From NCBI GenBank assembly GCA_024516035.1, contig CM044964.1, positions 5,227,160 through 5,291,159 on the forward strand: DNA of 64,000 bases, read 5' to 3'. Positions 1 to 11,289 of this stretch are shown here, one piece after another. The DNA is from Bactericera cockerelli (lineage: Eukaryota; Arthropoda; Insecta; Hemiptera; Triozidae). Within the stretch, counting starts at the first letter, position 1. Every line of letters begins with the position of its first letter. Made by a program: the position numbers and the translations under genes. Below the pieces are notes generated by a model that saw only the letters and a list, made by a program, of their open reading frames with translations, did not search any database and had not been told where the DNA came from.

Positions 1-1
1 C

Positions 2-1078
2 GAAGTCAGTCAGCAAAACTTCAACGTGAAAAGATGAGTATGATTCTTGATACTTGGTTTTAATCTTTGAAATCTTCAGGTGAGAGAGGTTAAGTTCAGA
101 ACTTGTGACAATATCCTTGATATTTTGAATAGTTACCTCCGGCAGGAACCGACTCACGAAGAGAGCAGAAGTCTTGGGCGGGTTGGGTCTCACCATGGGG
201 GTAGAAGACGCCTCGAGTACAGGCTGAGGTTTGGTTCCTATCTTGGGTTCCACTCGATTGCGGCCGCGCTGCCGATTGGAGACTACTTGCTTCCATTCAG
301 AATCAGGTGCAGAAGAAGAAGATGATTGATCAGCGTGTCCCGGGGGAACAGTGATGCTAGGAGGAGGACCCCTTGCACCCGCCGCCCCTGATGCAGCCAA
401 GCGTGGAGAAGATCGAACCCCCGGACTTGGACCTCGAGCCCGAGTCTCAGTACCAGCAGCAGAGAGCATGACATGTTGCTTGGTATGATTACCTGTGTGC
501 TTGGGATTCTCATTTGATTGACGTAACACTGACTCTAGGGTCTTGGCATAAGTAAGAGGAGCTGATTGCATGCTATTCTGCATCTTCAGTTCAAGTGTAC
601 CAATTTTTTCATGTGCCAAACTCAACTCTGCCTTGAGCTGAGCATTTTCGTCAGAGAGCTGCTTCTGGGAAGCATGAACAGATTTTAGCGTGTGAAAGAC
701 TTCATCAATTTTGCTAATAAGTGCGTGAACCAGTTTGTCTGTGTTGTTATGCACAGTGCTCACATGACCCTTCAGATTGGATTCAAGAGTGACCAAAGCA
801 GTAGAATTGGTCTTCACATATTGTTGAAAGAGAGGTTTCAGAATATTTTCCAACTCTTCAGATGACTCACCAGAAGGATCTTCAGCTTCAGCCTGCAGAG
901 ATGGGTCAGATTTCCTGCAATTCTCGCATCGCCACTCCTCTTTCAGTTTCTGACTTTTTGCTTTCCAAGTAGACAGCTTCAGGGAACATTGGAAATGGTA
1001 GCGAGTCTGACAGCCGTAGCACTTGGTGTAGCCTGCCTCCTGGGTGACTGGCACCGAACATTTACCACAGCTGCTCAT
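2..1078 (-). CDS. LINE ORF1 protein with PHD finger, partial (runs off left edge)
   Basis: Reading the minus strand from the ATG at 1078, the frame is open for 359 codons with no stop and leaves the window. Residues 4-54 form a C4HC3 PHD-type zinc finger (C4, C7, C20, C23, H28, C31, C51, C54). A charged helical stretch follows (about 60-180), then a Pro/Ser/Arg-rich linker, then a C-terminal block with the pattern FVSRFLPEVT and KTKYQESYSSFHVEV. That arrangement is familiar from nucleic-acid-binding ORF1 proteins of arthropod jockey/CR1-group non-LTR retrotransposons, where the last block is RRM-like. I infer that ORF2 (endonuclease plus reverse transcriptase) lies just beyond the left edge. 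The C-terminus differs from that of the ORF1 at 27643, so this is a second LINE family. No stops or frameshifts are present, so the copy may be young. Confidence 0.8.
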   Translation of the reverse strand, partial: MSSCGKCSVPVTQEAGYTKCYGCQTRYHFQCSLKLSTWKAKSQKLKEEWRCENCRKSDPSLQAEAEDPSGESSEELENILKPLFQQYVKTNSTALVTLESNLKGHVSTVHNNTDKLVHALISKIDEVFHTLKSVHASQKQLSDENAQLKAELSLAHEKIGTLELKMQNSMQSAPLTYAKTLESVLRQSNENPKHTGNHTKQHVMLSAAGTETRARGPSPGVRSSPRLAASGAAGARGPPPSITVPPGHADQSSSSSAPDSEWKQVVSNRQRGRNRVEPKIGTKPQPVLEASSTPMVRPNPPKTSALFVSRFLPEVTIQNIKDIVTSSELNLSHLKISKIKTKYQESYSSFHVEVLLTDF

Positions 1079-1363
1079 ATTACGTGTTCACTCAACACAT
1101 GTTATAAAATAGATTTGAGTGATGAAATTTACCACTGGGACCTAAGAGGTCAATGTATCACTCGTATCAAATTCAGATATCTGATAAGAAATGAAACTTT
1201 AGCGTAAGAGATATTTATATAAACAATGAAAACTTTTTTAATCTATGGTTTTATCAGAAACTGATTACACCATTATAAAGAAAAAAATTAACTGTACATA
1301 TTTATCTTTTTCAAATTCAAAATACATGAAAAACACCATTATTAATTAAAAATGAATGGGAGC

Positions 1364-1400
1364 GAAGGTATTATTATTATTACTACCTTCGTGAAGAAGG

Positions 1401-1431
<31 letters not shown>

Positions 1432-1447
1432 TTGGTGAAGAAGGTAA
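1364..1447. repeat. Two hairpin plus (ATT)n units in tandem
   Basis: A short hairpin (ACCTTC-GTGAA-GAAGGT) is followed by (ATT)n, then a near copy (ACCTTGGTGAAGAAGGT) follows. The hairpin-plus-simple-repeat layout resembles the 3' ends of retroelements in this window, but no body is recognisable. The surrounding 1079-1830 shows no gene; the part next to 1078 is probably the LINE 5' UTR. Confidence 0.4.
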
Positions 1448-1835
1448 GAAACGTAATTACCTCAAGGATGTAAAGAGAAATAAGGAAAGATGTTCTAAGC
1501 TCAGAGGTTGATTATACCTGGGTACGATCGGAATCTGTAAGCACATTATTAATCTTGGCGCTAAACAGGGACGATGTTGTTGTTGTTTTTTTTTATCTTT
1601 CTTTCATTCTGCTCCAAAATGGCTCATTTAGACTTCGTAGATAAATGAACCGTTGCACCTCCCCTGTTATCACGGTTAGGTCAGTAAAAAAAAAAAAAAA
1701 AACATCTCTAGAACGGTATATGCTAAAATGCGAGATACTGTGAAATTTAGAATGTAGATCGTATGCAGGAAGAATATGCGACAGTGCGACACACAACTTT
1801 TTTTCCAGAAAATAGGTGATGTACCTACTGATCTC

Positions 1836-2118
1836 GTCCTTGGCTTTTCGACCAGCCTATCTATGGTTTATAGTACCCCTGTCTGCTGGCTGAGGGACTA
1901 TAAACAGGGAGTAGACCAGCAGTCCAGCATTGATTTGGTTCTGGGGGCCCTTGTCAAGTTAGAAACAATGTATCATGGATGTATCCGTAGATTATTATTA
2001 TTAAAAAAAAAAACAAAAAAAAATATTAGCCTCCTTGTAAAGACAGTGATAGAGATGCTGAGACATTCCTCCACTGTCTGGCTACCATCGTTTTCGATGA
2101 CGACAGCCTATGATCAAT
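1836..2118 (+). repeat. Family H-related repeat, interrupted
   Basis: It shares the block from GGACTATAAACAGGGAGTAGA through CTTGTCAA, and the later block ending at CACTGTCTGGCTACCATC, with the inverted copy at 55315-55480. About 75 bp ending in (ATT)n and A-runs is inserted between the two blocks relative to that copy. Confidence 0.6.
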
Positions 2119-2287
2119 TGATCATTAATTATGGAAGCGTTTTTTTTTTTTTTTTCTTTCTTTTATTCTGCTCCAAAATGGCACATTTAAAGTTCGTGAC
2201 TTCGTAGATAAATGCACCGTGGCACCTCCCCTGTGTTTGCGTTAATTTTAGCAAAACTAAGCACTCCCTCATTTCCTCATGAAAATT

Positions 2288-2486
2288 GCAACTATCAACC
2301 AGCTCCAGCTTAATGTCTCTTTTCTCTCTCTCTCTGTCCCACTTCCATGTTTTCATCTCTCTCTCACACACTTCCATGTATTCCTTTGAATTTCGCACTC
2401 TCTCTCTCTTTCTCCTCACTCTCTCTCTCCTCTTTCTCTCTCTCTCTTTCTTTCTCTCTTCTCCCTGTCGTTTCTCTCTCTCTCTT

Positions 2487-2517
<31 letters not shown>

Positions 2518-2608
2518 CTCCTCTCCTCTCCTCTCTCTCTTTCTTTCTTTTATGTTTTTCCATCCCTTTCTCCTTCTTCCTCTCTCTCTCTCCTTATCTT
2601 CCTCTCCC

Positions 2609-2645
<37 letters not shown>

Positions 2646-2825
2646 CTCTACCTCTCTTTTCATTTCTTTCTCCTTCTCCATACCTTTCTCTTTCTATCTC
2701 TCTCCCTCTTCCTCTTACAAACTCCTCCTCTCTCTTTTATCTTATTACTACTCCCTCTTTTTTTTCTCTCTCTCTCTCTCGTCCTCTCTCTCTTTTCTCT
2801 TTCTCTCTCTCTTTTTTCCTTTTGA
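2288..2825. repeat. Long CT-rich low-complexity tract
   Basis: About 540 bp of imperfect (CT)n, CTTT and CTCC. Open frames in it encode Ser/Leu/Phe or Arg/Glu/Lys repeats and are artefacts. Confidence 0.95.
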
Positions 2826-2862
2826 GCATATGTTCTCTTTTTCTGTCATTATCTCAATTATC

Positions 2863-3080
2863 TGTCCCGGTAGCTCAGTGGTAAAGGTGGCACTCTGAGA
2901 ATCCAGAGATTCCAGAGGTCGCGGGCTCAAAACCCAGCCGAGACATGACAAGTTATCCTCCCATTTTTACCACATAGTGATATGTTTTGGGCTTACTGCT
3001 GGAATAATTGGACTTTATTAGTCCCAATCGAGCAGTATAAATAAGGCGTTATCTTTATTATCATTAATATTATTATCATT
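2863..3080 (+). mobile_element. SINE-A (tRNA-derived)
   Basis: The tRNA-like head starts TGTCCCGGTAGCTCAGTGG and keeps an acceptor-like pairing (here TGTCCCGG with CCGAGACA). The body contains nested hairpins (TACTGC with GCAGTA outside, GGACT with AGTCC inside) and the element ends in an ATT-rich tail. Three further copies, all reversed, lie at 17525, 31668 and 59703. Confidence 0.85.
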
Positions 3081-3729
3081 AAATAATTATACCTCATTTT
3101 GTCATTTTCATACAATATAAGAAAATGCATTAACATAAACAATTCTTGTCTGATAGTTTCCTTAACATATTATTATTATCCATGTACACTCATCGGAAAA
3201 TGTACATTTACCGGAGACTAGCTGTTCAATATGCCTCCATGTATTTACTTAACGGACTTAAAAAGAGGTAAATAATATTATACACGTGGCAATTTTGAGA
3301 TTTTATACTAAATCACTTGTATCTTCAAAACCGCTTAACTGATTTTCTTCAAATTTATTTTAAATGGTAGAATAACGTATTTCTTTATTTTACATTCTAC
3401 ACAAAATTCTGTATCAACAAGTCGTAGACCTTATTTTTTCACTTTTTTGTCCAAAATTTTGAATTTTCTTAATTATTAGGGCTGAATCATATTTTATTAA
3501 AAATAAATAAATGCTAGCAGTCATAAATCTGAAATAACAAAAAGTTATGTGCAACGCTACTTCAGAAAGCGAATTAATATTAACTATCTTTTTTTGTTGC
3601 AGGTAACTGAATTCTGTGTGGCATAGTCTGAATAATAAATTGGTCTTTCCTGATTTTCTAAAAAGGTAAGTTAAAAAGAATGAAATATGGGAAAGTGTTT
3701 TCAGAATAAAAAATCACTATGAGTAGTTG
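3081..3729. other. AT-rich DNA, nothing recognised
   Basis: No coding potential, RNA or clear repeat was seen here apart from poly-A/T runs. Confidence 0.6.
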
Positions 3730-3812
3730 AATTTTTTTTTTTTTTTTTTTTAGACATGAGTGTTTTACAGTCGTTTTTATTTCTTATAGCCATGAAACAG
3801 GAAATACTGTAG
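3730..3812 (-). mobile_element. SINE-C 3' fragment
   Basis: Matches the 3' end of SINE-C reversed: poly-T, then the reverse of the GGCTGTGAAACAC-type tail and of GCTCCTGTTTCATGGCTA. The head is absent. Confidence 0.65.
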
Positions 3813-4040
3813 ATTTATCTTATCAGTCACAGTGTTTTAAATAAGTTTATTATTATATCATGCTTTATTAGAAGGACATAGGTAAACAAAATCAACAAAA
3901 TAAAATAGTTTGAAAATTAATGAATTATAAATAATTGCTTGCCGCAATCTCTACCAACCAGTCCCTAAGAAGAAGAATAATGTTTATTTTCATAATAATA
4001 TTCATGCTGCTCACCATTAATATGGAGGGTTGCTAAAAAA

Positions 4041-4140
4041 NNNNNNNNNNNNNNNNNNNNNNNNNNNNNNNNNNNNNNNNNNNNNNNNNNNNNNNNNNNN
4101 NNNNNNNNNNNNNNNNNNNNNNNNNNNNNNNNNNNNNNNN
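4041..4140. other. Assembly gap (100 N)
   Basis: Exactly 100 N, the usual placeholder for a scaffold gap of unknown length. Sequence resumes inside a SINE-D core, so a repeat probably broke the assembly. Confidence 0.98.
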
Positions 4141-4206
4141 TTGTGAGTTTCCTGCGAATGGAGGGTAACACCGCCTTCGTGATAATTATGACCATGCCGT
4201 TTAACC
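4141..4206 (+). mobile_element. SINE-D core fragment abutting the gap
   Basis: Begins TTGTGAGTTTCCTGCGAATG and continues through the GGGTAACACC segment of the shared D/E core. The 5' part is lost in the gap. Confidence 0.75.
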
Positions 4207-7020
4207 AATATTAATAAAAACCTAGAGATATCATCTAAATCTAGGTCAAGAGTATTCTAGAGATAGAGAATCTAAAGGATATGGAACTATACCTTGATAC
4301 AAATAATAAAAAAAATACATTACCTATATTGTAATTATTTTGAGAAACGAGAGCTCGAAATTGCAGGGTCTGAACATTCTTTTTTTTTTTTTTTTTTTTT
4401 TTTTCAATTTTTTTGAAATGAATTGGTAATTTTGAAGTCCGCTATTTTAAGCTCAATGGTTCCTATCCCATTGGGATTTTATCCATTATTTGACCATAAC
4501 ATTCGAAGAATTAATTTATTCATACATACTTCTGGTAATGTGTGAAAGTGAGAAGTTAGAGCTATATTGATTTTAATTTCATTTATGCATTTAATAAAAG
4601 CAAAAATGTTTGTGAAATAATATAATAATAATAATAAAGTATTTTTTGTCTTAAACTATAAAAAAATATTTTTGAAAATTTCCCTGGTGTAAGAAAATGA
4701 AATTATTGAATATGCAAAAAGTAGCTAAGAAAAGCAATGAAAAATTTAGGAGACAACTGATACTAAACGTCTTGAGATTAGTTTTTTCCCTAGAGTCTCT
4801 AGACATTCAAAGTTCTAAAGCGGCAGTCCAAATATAGGAATTTTATTTGTTTATCACATGGTTATTGTTTTCTTAATTTGAATAAAAGATTCACGTGAAA
4901 TTCCACAATGTATGAATTTATTTGAAGCAACAGACCCAAATATCTTAAAATATCAACATTCACGTTGTAATGAGTTTGAGCACTGTCTTGGAATGAAAGA
5001 ATTTTCGTAATTACGAACAACAGAGATTACTATGGAAAATATCATGTATACTTGTACAGTATACAGTTATACACTATACATAGCAAGTTTTGTGGATAGA
5101 AATGCTCTTAAATCCACGTGGAAGTATTATTATTGTTATCTCTAGGGTTTTTACTTATTAATTCTTTAGAGTGAATATCTCAATATACAATGGGACTCAA
5201 ATATCACAGTTTTTTACATAATAAAATAACAAATACATGCACTGTACTTATAGGATGTTTCTAAAATAATTTCTCACTACTTCTACGTATACTTTTTTGC
5301 TGTAAAAAAACAATTGCCAATTGAAAAATTACCACCTTAGTTATTTAAAAAGGAACTTATAGAAAAACAATTGAAAACTAGGAGTTAAGAAGAGATGGGA
5401 ATAAAATTAATTTACCATAAATAGGAAAATTATGACATGGAGTAGTAAGGACAGGAAGAAATTACACATGGATAGTCAGGACATAGGGTGGGAAATAGCA
5501 AACAAGAACCGAAAAGTTAGGAAAACAAAAAGATAAAAACACAAAACAACGACAAAAACAACAACAACATAGCAATGACAACTGTTCTCTGCCACATTGC
5601 ATCATGTTAGGAGTTTAAAAACTGTAACAAAGAAAGAAAAACGAAAGAGAAAGAGGATTTCTAAAAGGGGTGAAAGCAAGAGAAAAAGAGATGATAGGGA
5701 GACAAGTATATGTAAATAGGGGAAGGAGGGAATAGTTTTGGAAGAGAAAGAGAGGGATGAAGAGGACGAAAGTTTTGACAGAAAGTAAACTGAGAAAAGC
5801 TAGTGTGAGAGAAATGAAAATATTAGGAAAGATGTGGAAGTTAAGAAGAGAAGAGGAGAAGGAAGGGAAAAAAGTATATGGAGAAGGAGTTTACAGAAGA
5901 AGAAGTTGAAAAAAAAAAAAAAAAAAAAAAACAAGATGATGCTGAAGATGAAAAACGATTTGGAGTGAAAAGATGTGAGAACAAATCTTTGTAAGAAACT
6001 GGAAACAATAACAAACCCAAAGACAATGAAACACGAGATGAGCAGAGAATAATGTTGATGAATTCCGTCGTAAAAAAGGAAGAATGGGATGGATTTTTGT
6101 TTCTTTGGAAAGAAAGTCAGTAGTGTTGAGTTCTTTAGTTACAAGTGGGAATCACAGATTTTGAAACATATAGAGGTTAAAATTGTTTCTTGGTTTTTAA
6201 ATACTGGACATTGTAAAATGTTATAATAAAATATAAGACTTATACCTATGTATTTAAATTATGAATAATATTATACACAATTAAAACAATGCCATTCAAT
6301 ATAAAATTAAAAACATAATCTTTCATTTGTCTTTGAAGATATCTTAACACTCGTACTTTAAAAGTGCAATTATACTTTGAACTTGAATTATCAAATGCAT
6401 GAGGAAAAACTCTTGCATGTTAATGTTAATCCAAGAAGAACTTTTTAATTTTATGTTTATGCTTACGAATATTACTATTACTTACATACATATGTTCTTT
6501 TTTTCTTCTTCGAACATTAAGAAAAGTAAGATGGTATTCTAGCAGTTTCTAAAATCTAGTAGTTCCATTATCATCTAGCAGTTTCATTACAGAAAGAACG
6601 GTCGAGAGACACGAGTTCTCATAAGCTCCAAGGAATAAAATTCATGTTCTATGAACTAAAATTCAAGATGAAACATTTTAATTTCAAACTTTTTAAATTA
6701 AAAACTGTTCAGGAACATTCAAAGAAAATGCTCAAACACACATGCCATCTTCGGTGCATTCAAATGGGAGACATTTATAATGCACTTGTGTCTCGTGTGT
6801 TCTGAGTTATCCTACGAACGTGGAAAATTCAAGTCACAACAATTCATGAAAAATTTTGAGACGGTTTGAAACATTTGATATTTTGATTGTGCTTCAGACA
6901 TTCTTTGATATTTAACCAGTCTAAAATAAGATAAGAATAACTTTTATTTAGAATTTTCGCCACGATAGCATTCCAATGGTCAGTAAAATACAATAAAATA
7001 AAATAATACAAAAAAAAAAA
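4207..7020. other. AT-rich DNA, no gene seen
   Basis: 2.8 kb with poly-T/A runs and a purine-rich stretch at 5630-5930. No long open frame and no recognisable repeat family. Confidence 0.6.
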
Positions 7021-7023
7021 AAA

Positions 7024-7332
7024 TAGTAGTCACTGTGGCAGAGCGAGTTAGCGCGCTAGGCATTGCACACATGGTGACCTGGGTTCGATTCCCAGCGGGG
7101 GAGGATTTTTTCTGCTCTATACTTGGATGTTCGGGGTCCACTCATACCTCGTGAGAAAAAATGAGTAGTTACTTGTATGAGTAACGACCAGTGGCGGCAT
7201 TACCAGAGTAAAAAGAAATTAATGTAATAGAATAATTCGAAATGTAAAGGAGGCTCTTAGTAATGCTGCGCTACCCACAAAAATTGTGAAGAGGCCTTGT
7301 GCTTCACCACAAAGAAATTCGTACATACAAAA
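7024..7332 (+). mobile_element. SINE-F (tRNA-derived), full length
   Basis: The tRNA-like head carries an A box around GCAGAGCGAGTTAGCGCGC and a B box GGTTCGATTCC. The body has the CTCATACCTCGTGAG hairpin region and ends in A-rich sequence. Copies occur at 26065 (head internally deleted) and 21830 (reversed). Confidence 0.85.
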
Positions 7333-7649
7333 AAAAACACAGAACATCATTTTTTGATTATTGTTATTACTATTTTATGTTTGGTCATTTGACCAATGAT
7401 GACACTATTCATCTTTGGTATATGGCGGTCTTAGTCTTGAAGTTGTCCCAGTCTTAACAAGTATCTGGCTGAGTATTATAAAGACATTTTCCCTCATAGT
7501 AGAAAGATTTTTCTTTGACATAATCTGGGGTAAAGAGGTCTTTCTTATGTCTTGTTGGATATTTGTAATCTCTTGCTGGGTACCACAAATCCCTCTCTCT
7601 GTGACTAATCACTAGCAGCTTTAAAATATATAGGCCGTAAACTGTATTT

Positions 7650-7914
7650 TTTTTTTTTTTTTTGAGTGGGGTTTAACGTCGCTTTCAACTGCCATGGTCA
7701 TATCACGACGGGGGTTTTACCCTCCATTCGCAGGAAACTCACAAACCTGCTACTCACATTGACCTCACCCAGCCTGAGTGGGGCCGGGAAAAGCCAGCGT
7801 CACGAGAATTAGAATTTGAAAGGTCACCCATCCAAGTCTTAACCTCGCTGGATGTCGCTTAACTTCGGTGTTCTGAAGGGAACCGGTGTATTCAACATGC
7901 CATCGACGCTGGCT
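7650..7914 (-). mobile_element. SINE-D, 5S rRNA-derived, with target-site duplication
   Basis: Read on the minus strand, the head contains CACCGAAGTTAAGCGAC and GACTTGGATGGGTGACC, the internal control region of 5S rRNA, so this is a SINE3-type element. The core (GGCTGGGTGAGGTCAATGTG, GCGAATGGAGGGTAAAACCC) and a CGTCG...CGACG hairpin precede the A-tail. A direct repeat TAAACTGTATTT flanks it (7638-7649 and 7915-7926), marking target-primed insertion. Confidence 0.9.
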
Positions 7915-7926
7915 TAAACTGTATTT

Positions 7927-8365
7927 AAAACTTTAGATTTAAACACATCTCGACAATTTGTCCTATTCTTCAAGTTATATCTCTTAATGCACCCTTTTGC
8001 AAGACAAAACCTTCAGTCAGGTCATGATGGTTTCTCCCAAAATTCTATACCATAGCTGACTATAGCAGTTTCAACATCAATGTTGTATCTACTGGATCTT
8101 AAAGAATGTATTCCTGAATTTAGTTTTTTTAGTAAGCTGTGCTATGTCTGGTTTCCAATTTAAATTTAAATTTATGATTATTCCTTTCATTTATGAGTCT
8201 TACTGAACTAGCCTATTATGAAATTCAAACCACTGATCTCCAGGTTTAACATCTGCTACATTTACAATCAAGTTGTTAATGCAACGAGATAATCAGTTCA
8301 AACAGAAAATGAAACCGACATAATGTAACCAAATCTCACCCTGACGATGGTTGATGACACATAAT
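7927..8365. other. No gene or repeat recognised
   Basis: AT-rich sequence between two retroelement copies; no supported feature. Confidence 0.5.
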
Positions 8366-8369
8366 TATG

Positions 8370-8550
8370 GGTTGGGTGGAAGAGATTGCCATAAACAATA
8401 ACCCCGCTCTTTAGTTAGGACATAATATGTATATATTTTGTTTATTTTTTTCTCCTGTTTATATTATTAATATTGTCAATTTTTATTTTTAATTTTAATC
8501 ATTATTGTAATGTTCTACTAATAAAGAGTTTCTAAATAAATAAATAAAAT
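8370..8550 (+). mobile_element. LINE 3' tail, family T
   Basis: Family T begins GGTTGGGTGGAAGAGATTGCC, continues with AACCCCGC and TTAGGACATAATATG, then a T-rich stretch, AATAAAG and a simple-repeat end, here (AAAT)n. Such 5'-truncated ends are typical of non-LTR retrotransposition. The hairpin is mutated in this copy (GCCATAAACAAT). A short family H fragment follows at about 8556-8605. Confidence 0.8.
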
Positions 8551-9007
8551 ATGTAGTTCAGAACGAGCAAACTTTTCAATTTAAGATGGCTGGAGACCAT
8601 CACTAGAAAATAATTTTAAAATAATAATTTTCGGACACAAGCACCTTAAGAGGTTGCTTGGTGTACGTGGAACAAGACTGTGTATTCAGAGAGAAGGAAT
8701 ATAACACACATAGTAGTACACTGTGCAATAGTTGAAGATGGAACTTGGAATAGCAATTCAGAATGTAGCTATAGATGACGGTGAAGCAGATATAGATGAA
8801 AGAAACAAGATGATAAGAGAGAGAATATGTAAGAGAGATGTTGTTGGTGAAGAAAGAGGGAAATAATAGAGATAGAAAAATGATGATAGAAAGAGTACGA
8901 GGGATAAGGAAACGCTGGGAGAGCGACAGAGAGAGAAATGCTGAAGTATTCAGGTCATTAAGAAATGAAACTTGAAAGAAAAAGAGAAGTCAGATGGAGC
9001 ACAAGTT

Positions 9008-9009
<2 letters not shown>

Positions 9010-9045
<36 letters not shown>
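9010..9045. repeat. (GA)n microsatellite
   Basis: Uninterrupted GA dinucleotides inside a wider purine-rich region (8800-9230). Confidence 0.95.
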
Positions 9046-9048
<3 letters not shown>

Positions 9049-9298
9049 TAAAGTAAGATTAAAGATGAAGGATGAGAAAGAAGAGTTGGCAGATGAAAGG
9101 ATTGAAAAGGAACATGAAGAAGTGGGAATGATAATGATTGTGCAAGGAAGAAATAAGATGGAGAAGGATGAAGAAGGATAAGAGGAAGAAGACACAGATA
9201 GAGAGAGAGAGAGAGAACTTCTGGGAAACTGAAGTACATAATTATATGCTCAAAGCTTCTGGATCTGAAAATAAGCTGTTGTTAGAACGAGTTCATTG

Positions 9299-9495
9299 AA
9301 AGGGTTCGTCATAGGCAATATTCCCGCACTTTTGTTAGGACATAATATCTTGTACATATATGTATAATACATTTTATTTATTTGTTTTCTCATTCATTGT
9401 TTATCGAGGTATATTGTTTCTAGATATGTGTCTACTTTTGAAATACCATACCATTATTTGTATTGTTGTATTATGTCTTTATTAATTGTTTATGA
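9299..9495 (+). mobile_element. LINE 3' tail, family T, diverged
   Basis: Keeps CATAGGCAATATTCCCGC and TTAGGACATAATAT but has lost the GGTGGAAGAG block. An older copy than the one at 8370. Confidence 0.6.
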
Positions 9496-9697
9496 AAGAA
9501 TAAGAGGACATGGCAAAATTTAATTACCTCTTCTCATTATTTTTTTAATGACAAAATTGAATTTCATTTACAGTTGTGAATTTTACAGGTAAAAGATATT
9601 TACAAACACTCACAAGTATAACAAAGAATAGCTTCTACAACATTTTCTTCTAATTTTGTAAATAAAGCAAATAGTTTGTGTACAACCGTCAAACACT

Positions 9698-10060
9698 TTT
9701 CTTCTTCTTCTTTACTCTGTCTTATCCCGCTCAAGCAGGGTCGACGTTGTTCAACCTCATGGTTGAGGTTGATTGGTTTTGGCAACAAAAATTTTTACGG
9801 CTGGATGTCCTTCCTAACGCCAACGATTCTATTTGATTTAACGTCCTGGATTAGGACGGGGGTTTTACCCTCCATTCGCTGGGAATCGTACCAGCTACCC
9901 ACATTAACCTCACCCAGCCTGGGTAGGGCCGGAAATGGCAGCCTCACGTGTAGGGATGGAACAGAATTTTCTTCGAAAAGTCTGCCCCAGCCGGGAGTTG
10001 AACTCGGGAACTCTGGACTACGGGCAGTAGTCGCAACCATTACGCCACGGAAGCTGCTCC
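9698..10060 (-). mobile_element. SINE-E, tRNA-headed, sharing the SINE-D core
   Basis: On the minus strand a tRNA-like head has A box GTGGCGTAATGGTTGCGAC and B box-like GAGTTCAACTCC. It is followed by the D-type core (GGCTGGGTGAGGTTAATGTG, GCGAATGGAGGGTAAAACCC) and a CGTCCT-AATCC-AGGACG hairpin. A further 3' section includes GGAAGGACATCCAGCCGTAA and a GAA-repeat tail. A 16-bp direct repeat ACAACCGTCAAACACT flanks it (9682-9697 and 10061-10076), so the boundaries are firm. Confidence 0.9.
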
Positions 10061-10289
10061 ACAACCGTCAAACACTATAAATGTTTAACAAATTCCAATA
10101 CCTATTTATTAAAAATCAAGTATAAAAGTGATTACACAATTACTCAAACTAACTTTACTCAAAATATCCATGCTTTGACACAAACTATATGTATGTATAC
10201 TTCAGGTTACAATCTTGCTCAATCAAAAGCGAACTACAGGGGTACCTAGCTGAGCAGGTTAATATTATTTTAATGTATAACTTTTATTT

Positions 10290-10475
10290 TTTTATTTATT
10301 TATTTAGAAACTCTTTATTAGCAGAACATATATACAGACAAACAATGGTAAAAAATAAATATAAAATTGACAGTATTAATAAAATAAACAAGAAAAAAAT
10401 AAATAAAATATATACATAATATGTCCTAACTAAAGGGTGGGGTTATTGCCTATGGCAATCTCTTCCACCCAACCC
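10290..10475 (-). mobile_element. LINE 3' tail, family T
   Basis: Reversed copy with an intact ATTGCCATAGGCAAT hairpin and a (TAAA)n-type end. Confidence 0.85.
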
Positions 10476-10924
10476 TTTTGATTATTAGAAGAACATAACA
10501 TATAGAAAGAAGTACAGCATATGTTCCTAGACAATGAAAAAGGAAAACAAGAAAAAAAATCTGCAAGATATTGGAAGAAGCAGGAAAGAAGGCAACAAAG
10601 AGGAAGTGATTCTAGAAAATATTTCTTAGACACAGCATGTATGATAAACAATAGATATAATGAGAACAAAGAAAAGAAATATTACGAAGAGTTTGCCTTT
10701 CCTAGAAATCAAAGCATACAAAAAGTGGTTTCTATACAAATTGTGAAGTCATAATGAACAGGTAAAATTAAAACTGGAAACAAATGAAGTAACTAGAGGC
10801 AAGGATATTATTGCGAAAGAAATGAAGTAGTTAAAAAAAAGAGTAATACGAACAAAGAAAATAATTTATTCTATAAGTTTTTTTTACTTTCCTTATTCTA
10901 TTTAAGTTTTCATTTTTGTTTAAA

Positions 10925-11027
10925 TCACTTTCGTGATGTCACAACTACTCAAACCCGCTCTTACGAAATCTTTGCCGAAATTAGGACTTGAACCACCGAA
11001 CAAGTCTGTCGCCTAATTAATCAATAG
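10925..11027 (-). mobile_element. SINE-B fragment
   Basis: Reversed copy holding the terminal CACGAAAGTG hairpin and part of the tRNA-like head (GACTTGAACCACCGA on the plus strand). Confidence 0.65.
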
Positions 11028-11147
11028 AAGTACAGCACTACAGCATATATAAAAACTCTGATTTTTGGTAAGTGGAATACCAAAACTAAAATTTAATAAA
11101 ATATAGTAATAATTAGATAATAATAAAAAAAATAGACATAATTGATA

Positions 11148-11285
11148 ACTGACCTGAGAAGCTTGATCAATAAGGCGGCAGACTTGTAATCTGGAAGTCG
11201 TTGGTTTAAGTCCCAACTTCGGTAAAAATTTAGTAAAGTGAGTTTACGTGTTTGTAATGTCACGAATGTGATTAACACGACTTTA
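11148..11285 (+). mobile_element. SINE-B (tRNA-derived)
   Basis: The head GCTTGATCAATAAGGCGGC has an A-box-like region, followed by a B-box-like GGTTTAAGTCCC and the GATTTAGTAAAGCGAGTTTG-type body. The end carries the TCACGAATGTGA hairpin. Confidence 0.75.
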
Positions 11286-11289
11286 TGAT

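Noticed and set aside
2286..2898. Several 110-183 residue ORFs rich in Ser, Leu and Phe
   Set aside because: They are translations of the CT tract; no domain, and all frames are equally open. The same applies to ORFs in 32329-33003, 37363-38118, 38447-38967, 51620-52540, 54224-54657 and 59777-61043.
9676..10080. 134- and 89-residue ORFs
   Set aside because: They lie wholly inside SINE-E and its duplicated target site.
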